DNA of 18,261 nucleotides. It comes from Acidimicrobiaceae bacterium (GTDB lineage Bacteria; Actinomycetota; Acidimicrobiia; Acidimicrobiales; Ilumatobacteraceae). The DNA is taken from assembly GCA_006515795.1 (NCBI GenBank), contig VFMC01000049.1, forward strand, positions 1 through 18,261. Reading direction: 5' to 3'. Position numbers and translations under genes: made by a program. Shown here one piece after another: positions 15,036-18,261 of this stretch; within the stretch, counting starts at the first letter, position 1, and the number at the start of each line of letters is the position of its first letter. Under the pieces are notes generated by a model. It did no database searches. It was given only the letters and a program-made list of their open reading frames with translations, and was not told the origin of the DNA.

Positions 15036-15998
15036 ATGGCCACAGCCAAGAAGCCCGCACCCAAGCAGGTCGCGGCCAAGAAGCCGGCGGCCAAGAAGCC
15101 GGCCCCGAAGAAGCTCGCCGCGACGCGTGCAGCCGCAACGCCGGCCAAGAAGGCGATCAAGCCCAGTACCAAGCCCAGCAGCAAGCCTGGTAGCAAGGCC
15201 GCCTCGAAGTCGGGATCGAAACCGGCAGCGAAGAAGACCGTGAAGCCCGCCCCGGCGAAGAAGACCGCGAAGTCCGCGCCGAAGCCGGTTGTCAAGCCGG
15301 CAGCAACGAAGTCGCCCGCCAAGCAGGTCGCCAGACCGGTCGCGAGGAAGGGGGTCGCGAAGAAGGTGGTCGCGAAGAAGGTGGTCGCGAAGAAGTCGCC
15401 GGTGAAGTCCTCTGTGAAACCGCCGGCGAAGAAGACCGCACGGCCGGCACCGGCGAAGGCGCCCGCTGCCAAGGTTGTGGTGAAGGCCGCTCCGGTCAAG
15501 GCTGCCCCGGTCAAGGCTGCCCCGGTCAAGAAGGTCGTCGCACCGGTCAAGAAGGTCGTCGCGCCGGAGCCGACGCTCCCGCCGGTGAAGGGCATCACCA
15601 AGGATGGCATCGCCTACACCAAGGATTTCGACGCCAAGTTCCTGCACGCGCAGCGCGCCCTCCTGCTCTCCGAGCGCGATGCTCTCACAGGGCAAGCGAA
15701 GCGTCTCGAGGACGAGGCGAACGCGCTGATCGAAGAGCAGGAGATGGGCGACGTGCAGTTCGACGACGAGGGCGGCGAGGGCGACACGATGGTGGTGGAA
15801 CGTGAGCGCGATCTAGCTCTGTCGGCCCAGGCCCGCAAGACCATTGCCGACATCGACGCGGCATTGGAGCGGCTCACCGTCGGCACCTACGGCTACTCGC
15901 TCGAGTCGGGCCGACCGATCCCGCGTGAGCGTCTCGACGCGCTGCCTTGGGCGATCGTGCTCGTGGAGGAAAAGGTGGGCGGCATCGGCCGCCGCTGA
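15036..15998 (+). CDS. Histone-like Lys/Ala/Pro-rich protein fused to a DksA/TraR-like domain
   Basis: It has 320 residues from the ATG at 15036, with GGAGGAG at 15020-15026. Residues 1 to about 182 are almost only Lys, Ala, Pro, Val, Ser and Thr in AKKPA-type repeats, like eukaryotic histone H1 tails and mycobacterial HupB tails, and should bind DNA non-specifically. Residues from about 185 form a DksA/TraR-type domain: a helical hairpin (YTKDFDAKFLHAQRALLLSE) with an acidic DVQFDDEGGEGD stretch, then TYGYSLESGRPIPRERL. The zinc-finger cysteines are replaced (Y-G-Y-S287-region, S291, none later), so no zinc site is expected. I recall the same architecture and position in Streptomyces, where it is called DdbA, a bifunctional histone. 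The role is inferred: nucleoid compaction combined with contact to RNA polymerase. Confidence 0.85.
   Translation: MATAKKPAPKQVAAKKPAAKKPAPKKLAATRAAATPAKKAIKPSTKPSSKPGSKAASKSGSKPAAKKTVKPAPAKKTAKSAPKPVVKPAATKSPAKQVARPVARKGVAKKVVAKKVVAKKSPVKSSVKPPAKKTARPAPAKAPAAKVVVKAAPVKAAPVKAAPVKKVVAPVKKVVAPEPTLPPVKGITKDGIAYTKDFDAKFLHAQRALLLSERDALTGQAKRLEDEANALIEEQEMGDVQFDDEGGEGDTMVVERERDLALSAQARKTIADIDAALERLTVGTYGYSLESGRPIPRERLDALPWAIVLVEEKVGGIGRR
15353..15395 (+). repeat. 15-bp tandem repeat, 2.9 copies, in the histone-like tail
   Basis: The unit GGTCGCGAAGAAGGT is repeated at 15353, 15368 and 15383 (the last copy short), without mismatches. It encodes VAKKV. Perfect identity at synonymous sites suggests recent slippage or expansion. 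Confidence 0.9.
15492..15563 (+). repeat. Nested 15-bp and 21-bp tandem repeats in the histone-like tail
   Basis: CCGGTCAAGGCTGCC occurs twice in tandem (15492, 15507). It is followed by a 21-bp unit that starts with CCGGTCAAGAAGGTC and occurs twice (15522, 15543), differing at the last base. They encode PVKAA and PVKKVVA. The lengths are multiples of 3, so changes in copy number keep the frame. Confidence 0.88.
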
Positions 15999-16009
15999 GA
16001 TTGCTCGGC

Positions 16010-16588
16010 ATGGACGACACGACCGCGGCCGCTGTGCGATCCGGCGATCACTCTCCACACGACTCCCCACGGCGTTCGATCCTGCGCGGCAGGATCGCTC
16101 GTTCCAGCCTGCTCGTCGCCCTCGTCGTTCTCGTCGTCGACCAACTGGCCAAGCAGTGGGCCGTCGATGCGCTGGCCGACGGATCCGAACGCCACGTGAT
16201 CTGGACCCTGCAATGGAACTTGGCGTACAACACAGGGATGGCCTTCTCGCGGGGCAGAGGCCTCGGGCCGGTCATCGCGCTCGTCGCGCTTCTCGTCGTG
16301 ATCGTCCTAGTGGTTTCCACCGCAAGGACCGAGAGCCGAGTGGCACGGTTTGCCGCGGGCCTGCTGATCGGTGGCGCGCTGGGCAACCTGGCCGACCGCG
16401 TCTTCCGCGGTGACGGTTGGCTCAAGGGAGGCGTGGTCGACTTCATCGACTTCCAGTGGTGGCCGATATTCAACGTGGCCGACATCGGAGTTTCGGTGGG
16501 CGCTGTGCTCTTCGCTCTCTCAGCCCTGATCGGGCCGCGCCCGCTGCCTTCGGGAAGCGAACGCTCCGTCGACGGGGGAGCATCGTGA
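16010..16588 (+). CDS. lspA: Lipoprotein signal peptidase LspA
   Basis: Membrane aspartyl protease (signal peptidase II) that removes signal peptides from diacylglyceryl-prolipoproteins. I choose the ATG at 16010, 11 bases after the previous stop, giving 192 residues; the longer frame from 15947 overlaps the DksA-like gene. No good ribosome binding site precedes it. Four membrane helices are visible. Signature motifs are the first helix with VVDQLAKQW, WNLAYNTGMAFS, and the two catalytic aspartates D129 in GNLADR and D158 in FNVADIG. The N-terminal ~28 residues are polar. The stop overlaps the GTG start of rluD (GTGA at 16585-16588), a usual lspA-rluD pair. Confidence 0.95.
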   Translation: MDDTTAAAVRSGDHSPHDSPRRSILRGRIARSSLLVALVVLVVDQLAKQWAVDALADGSERHVIWTLQWNLAYNTGMAFSRGRGLGPVIALVALLVVIVLVVSTARTESRVARFAAGLLIGGALGNLADRVFRGDGWLKGGVVDFIDFQWWPIFNVADIGVSVGAVLFALSALIGPRPLPSGSERSVDGGAS

Positions 16589-17501
16589 TCATCGACGAGA
16601 CCATTCCGGCGGCCCTCGCCGGGGAGCGGCTCGATCGTTTGCGAGCCGGGCCGATGCCGCCGTGCTCGTCGAAGCCGGCGGCGCAACGATCGATGGCGCG
16701 GTGTGCACGAGCGGGAAGGTGCGTCTCGTGGAGGGTCAGCACCTGGTGGTCGACGCCGGCTGCCTGCCGCAGCCGCAGGTGCCGCAGCCCGACCCGACCG
16801 TGGCGATCGACGTCGTCTACGACGACGACCACATCATCGTCATCGACAAGCCCGCAGGCCTCGTCGTTCATCCGGGCGCGGGAAACCCCGACGGCACCCT
16901 CGTCAACGGGCTCCTCGCCCGGTTTCCCGAGATCGGCCAGGTGGGCCAGCTTGGCCGCCCGGGCATCGTTCACCGCCTCGACGTTGGTACCTCTGGTCTG
17001 CTCGTCGTCGCCCGCACCGACGAGGCCTACGACGTCTTGGTGGCTGCCCTCGCGGCTCGCGACGTGGGGCGTCGGTACCTCGCCTTCGTGTGGGGCGTCC
17101 CGGTGAACCCGCACGGGGTCATCGACGCTCCGATCGGTCGTGATCACCGCGATCCGCTGAAGATGGCGGTGGTGGTCGACGGCAAGGCTGCCCGGACGCA
17201 CTATCGCACCCTGCGTCGGTTCGATGCGGTCGCATCCGTGTCCGAGCTCCAATGCCGCCTGGAAACAGGGCGAACCCATCAGATCCGCGTACACCTCGCT
17301 GCGATCGGGCATCCGGTGGTCGGCGACGCCGCTTACGGCGGCGTGCGCTCTGCTGTCTCGGCACCTCGCCCGATGCTGCACGCCGCGGCGCTCAGCTTCC
17401 GGCACCCGATCAGCAACGTCGAGATGGCTTTCGAATCGGATCTCCCCGCCGATCTTGATGCGGTGGTGCAGGCGCTCGGACCTGCCGAGTCGTCGAACTG
17501 A
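16585..17501 (+). pseudogene. rluD: RluD-family pseudouridine synthase, frameshifted in the S4 domain
   Basis: Enzyme that isomerises uridines to pseudouridine in 23S rRNA (RluA/RluD/YlyB family). Translation should start at the GTG at 16585 in frame 1, giving IIDETIPAALAGERLDR, the start of the S4 RNA-binding domain. From about 16644 homology continues in frame 3: SRADAAVLVEAGGATIDG, then IVIDKPAGLVVHPG, HRLDVGTSGLLVVAR with the catalytic aspartate at 16980-16982, and GRTHQIRVHLAAIGHPVVGD. Between LDR and SRADAA the family has about 8 more residues; only 5 bases (16639-16643) are there, so roughly 19-22 bp (1 modulo 3) appear to be missing. A shorter product from the GTG at 16662 would keep the catalytic domain but lose the start of S4. 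Confidence 0.88.
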
Positions 17502-17517
17502 AGCGGTCGGGTCGCGA

Positions 17518-18040
17518 TCAGGTGTGCGTCGCCATGGTGTCGCCGGCGATGTCTGTCAGCACGTCGGCGAATACGTCAGAGACGGCGTCGGCGATGGTGG
17601 CGCGATCGGGCCACGGGGCCACACCCTGTGCAACCTGTGCCACCTGGGCGAGGGTGAAGCCGCCGAGGAAGGTGACGCATGTGCTCGCCGGCCAGCTTCC
17701 AGATCGCGTAGAGCACGCACTGACCTTCGTGATCGCACGAACCGTCCTGGTGCGGGTCTCCGAAGTCGCCGAGCGAGATCGGGCCGTCGACGGCGGCGAG
17801 GATCTCGCTGAGGCGGATGTCGGCGGGTTGCCGGGCGAGCACATAACCGCCACCGACCCCACGCTTCGAACGAACCAGCCCGGCTCCCTTGAGGGCGAGA
17901 AGGATCTGCTCGAGGTAGGGCTGGGGGATGGCGGTGCGTTCGGCGATGTCGCGCACGCTCGTGGGGCCGCCGTCGCAGGTGTGCAGCGTGAGCGAGAGCA
18001 GCGCTCGACACGCATAGTCACCTTTGCTCGACACTCGCAT
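17518..18040 (-). pseudogene. Rrf2-family transcriptional regulator, frameshifted near its C-terminus
   Basis: Winged-helix regulator of the IscR/NsrR/CymR family, convergent with rluD (16-bp gap). The start I choose is the ATG at 18040 (MRVSSKGDYACRALL); an ATG at 18049 adds three residues. Winged-helix residues include SVRDIAERTAIPQPYLEQIL and RSKRGVGGGYVLARQP. C102 and C108 (CDHEGQC) are spaced like the second and third cluster ligands of IscR; the first is not a cysteine. After GEHMR (R122, ending at 17675) the frame turns into arginine-rich sequence, whereas the shifted frame from 17676 reads VTFLGGFTLAQVAQVAQG and WPD, as in family members, to the stop at 17518-17520. One inserted or two missing bases near 17674-17678 explain it. 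The whole DNA-binding part is intact. Confidence 0.85.
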
Positions 18041-18047
18041 CACCCTC

Positions 18048-18053
18048 ATCGTA
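18048..18053 (-). promoter_or_regulatory. Candidate leaderless promoter of the rrf2-like gene (TACGAT)
   Basis: On the minus strand TACGAT (18053 to 18048) fits TANNNT and ends 7 bases before the ATG at 18040, which suits a leaderless transcript. It supports the 18040 start over 18049, since the latter would overlap the -10. No -35 is evident. Confidence 0.4.
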
Positions 18054-18162
18054 CGTCGAAACCGCGCTGACCTCCGACTTTGCCGGCAGCGGCGCGTCGA
18101 CCGAACCATTTCGGCGGCACCGCTTGGGGTCGTGGCGGTCGACGTGGTGGACTGTCTTGGTG

Positions 18163-18261
18163 GTGTCATCGCAGCCCATCGTCCCGAACTACAGCGGCCC
18201 GAACGTGAGGGGGCTGATCCCGGCGTTCCTCGCGCCGCGAGGGGCACAACGTCCCGGGTGG
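18163..18261 (+). CDS. Possible start of an unidentified gene, cut by the window end
   Basis: From the GTG at 18163 (or 18160) the frame is open to the end of the window and begins SSQPIVPNYSGPNVRGLIPA. The pattern PxVPxYxG followed by GLIPAFL reminds me of the N-terminus of alkaline phosphatase/nucleotide pyrophosphatase family proteins, but 33 residues are too few to claim this. There is no strong ribosome binding site. The stretch 18054-18162 before it shows nothing recognisable apart from the rrf2 promoter region. Confidence 0.35.
   Translation, partial: MSSQPIVPNYSGPNVRGLIPAFLAPRGAQRPGW

Noticed and set aside
15036..15590. Tandem repeats as a CRISPR array or mobile repeat
   Set aside because: The repeats are adjoining, in frame and encode Lys/Ala/Val/Pro runs; there are no spacers.
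15947..16009. Longer LspA start at 15947
   Set aside because: It overlaps the end of the DksA-like gene by 52 bases and adds a basic stretch not seen in LspA.
18041..18247. N-terminal extension of the Rrf2 frame on the minus strand
   Set aside because: The added residues are low-complexity Arg/Ser/Pro sequence; Rrf2 homology starts at MRVSSKGDYACRAL.

Overview
This is a division and cell-wall (dcw) cluster from a high-GC actinobacterium. It most likely comes from an Acidimicrobiia-type lineage such as Ilumatobacter relatives; this is inference from gene style, not a database match. The gene order ftsZ - yggS - sepF - divIVA - ileS - DksA-like/histone - lspA - rluD is the order known from Streptomyces. 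Here ftsA, ylmD/pgeF and ylmG/yggT are absent, and murB lies between murC and ftsQ. Nearly all genes read on the plus strand.

Layout. Positions 1-8196 hold a tightly packed operon: mraY (5' end cut by the window), murD, ftsW (disrupted), murG, murC, murB and ftsQ. Every junction is a 4-base ATGA or GTGA stop/start overlap, so translation is probably coupled. These genes make lipid II, polymerise it and link it to the divisome. A 172-bp gap with a hairpin, a possible promoter and a strong ribosome binding site precedes ftsZ (8369-9460). Then come yggS (PLP homeostasis), sepF (FtsZ membrane anchor, abnormal C-terminus) and divIVA/wag31 (polar growth scaffold, possibly leaderless). From 11690 to 11880 lies an actinobacterial translational T-box riboswitch controlling ileS (11883-14954). 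Then follow a lysine/alanine-rich histone-like protein fused to a DksA/TraR-like domain, lspA and rluD (frameshifted). On the minus strand, convergent with rluD, is an Rrf2-family regulator (also frameshifted). The last ~100 bases may hold the start of another plus-strand gene.

The most notable observation is that four of about sixteen genes (ftsW, sepF, rluD, rrf2) carry a frame disruption while every neighbour is intact. In three of them coding sequence seems to be missing, and the junction falls within or beside the loop of a perfect 6-7 bp inverted repeat. ftsW is normally essential, so assembly or sequencing error is the leading explanation, but the shared inverted-repeat signature deserves a check. 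One consequence is a spurious long frame that appears to fuse FtsW to MurG. I found no CRISPR array, transposon, tRNA, rRNA or phage gene, and no clearly novel multi-gene system.
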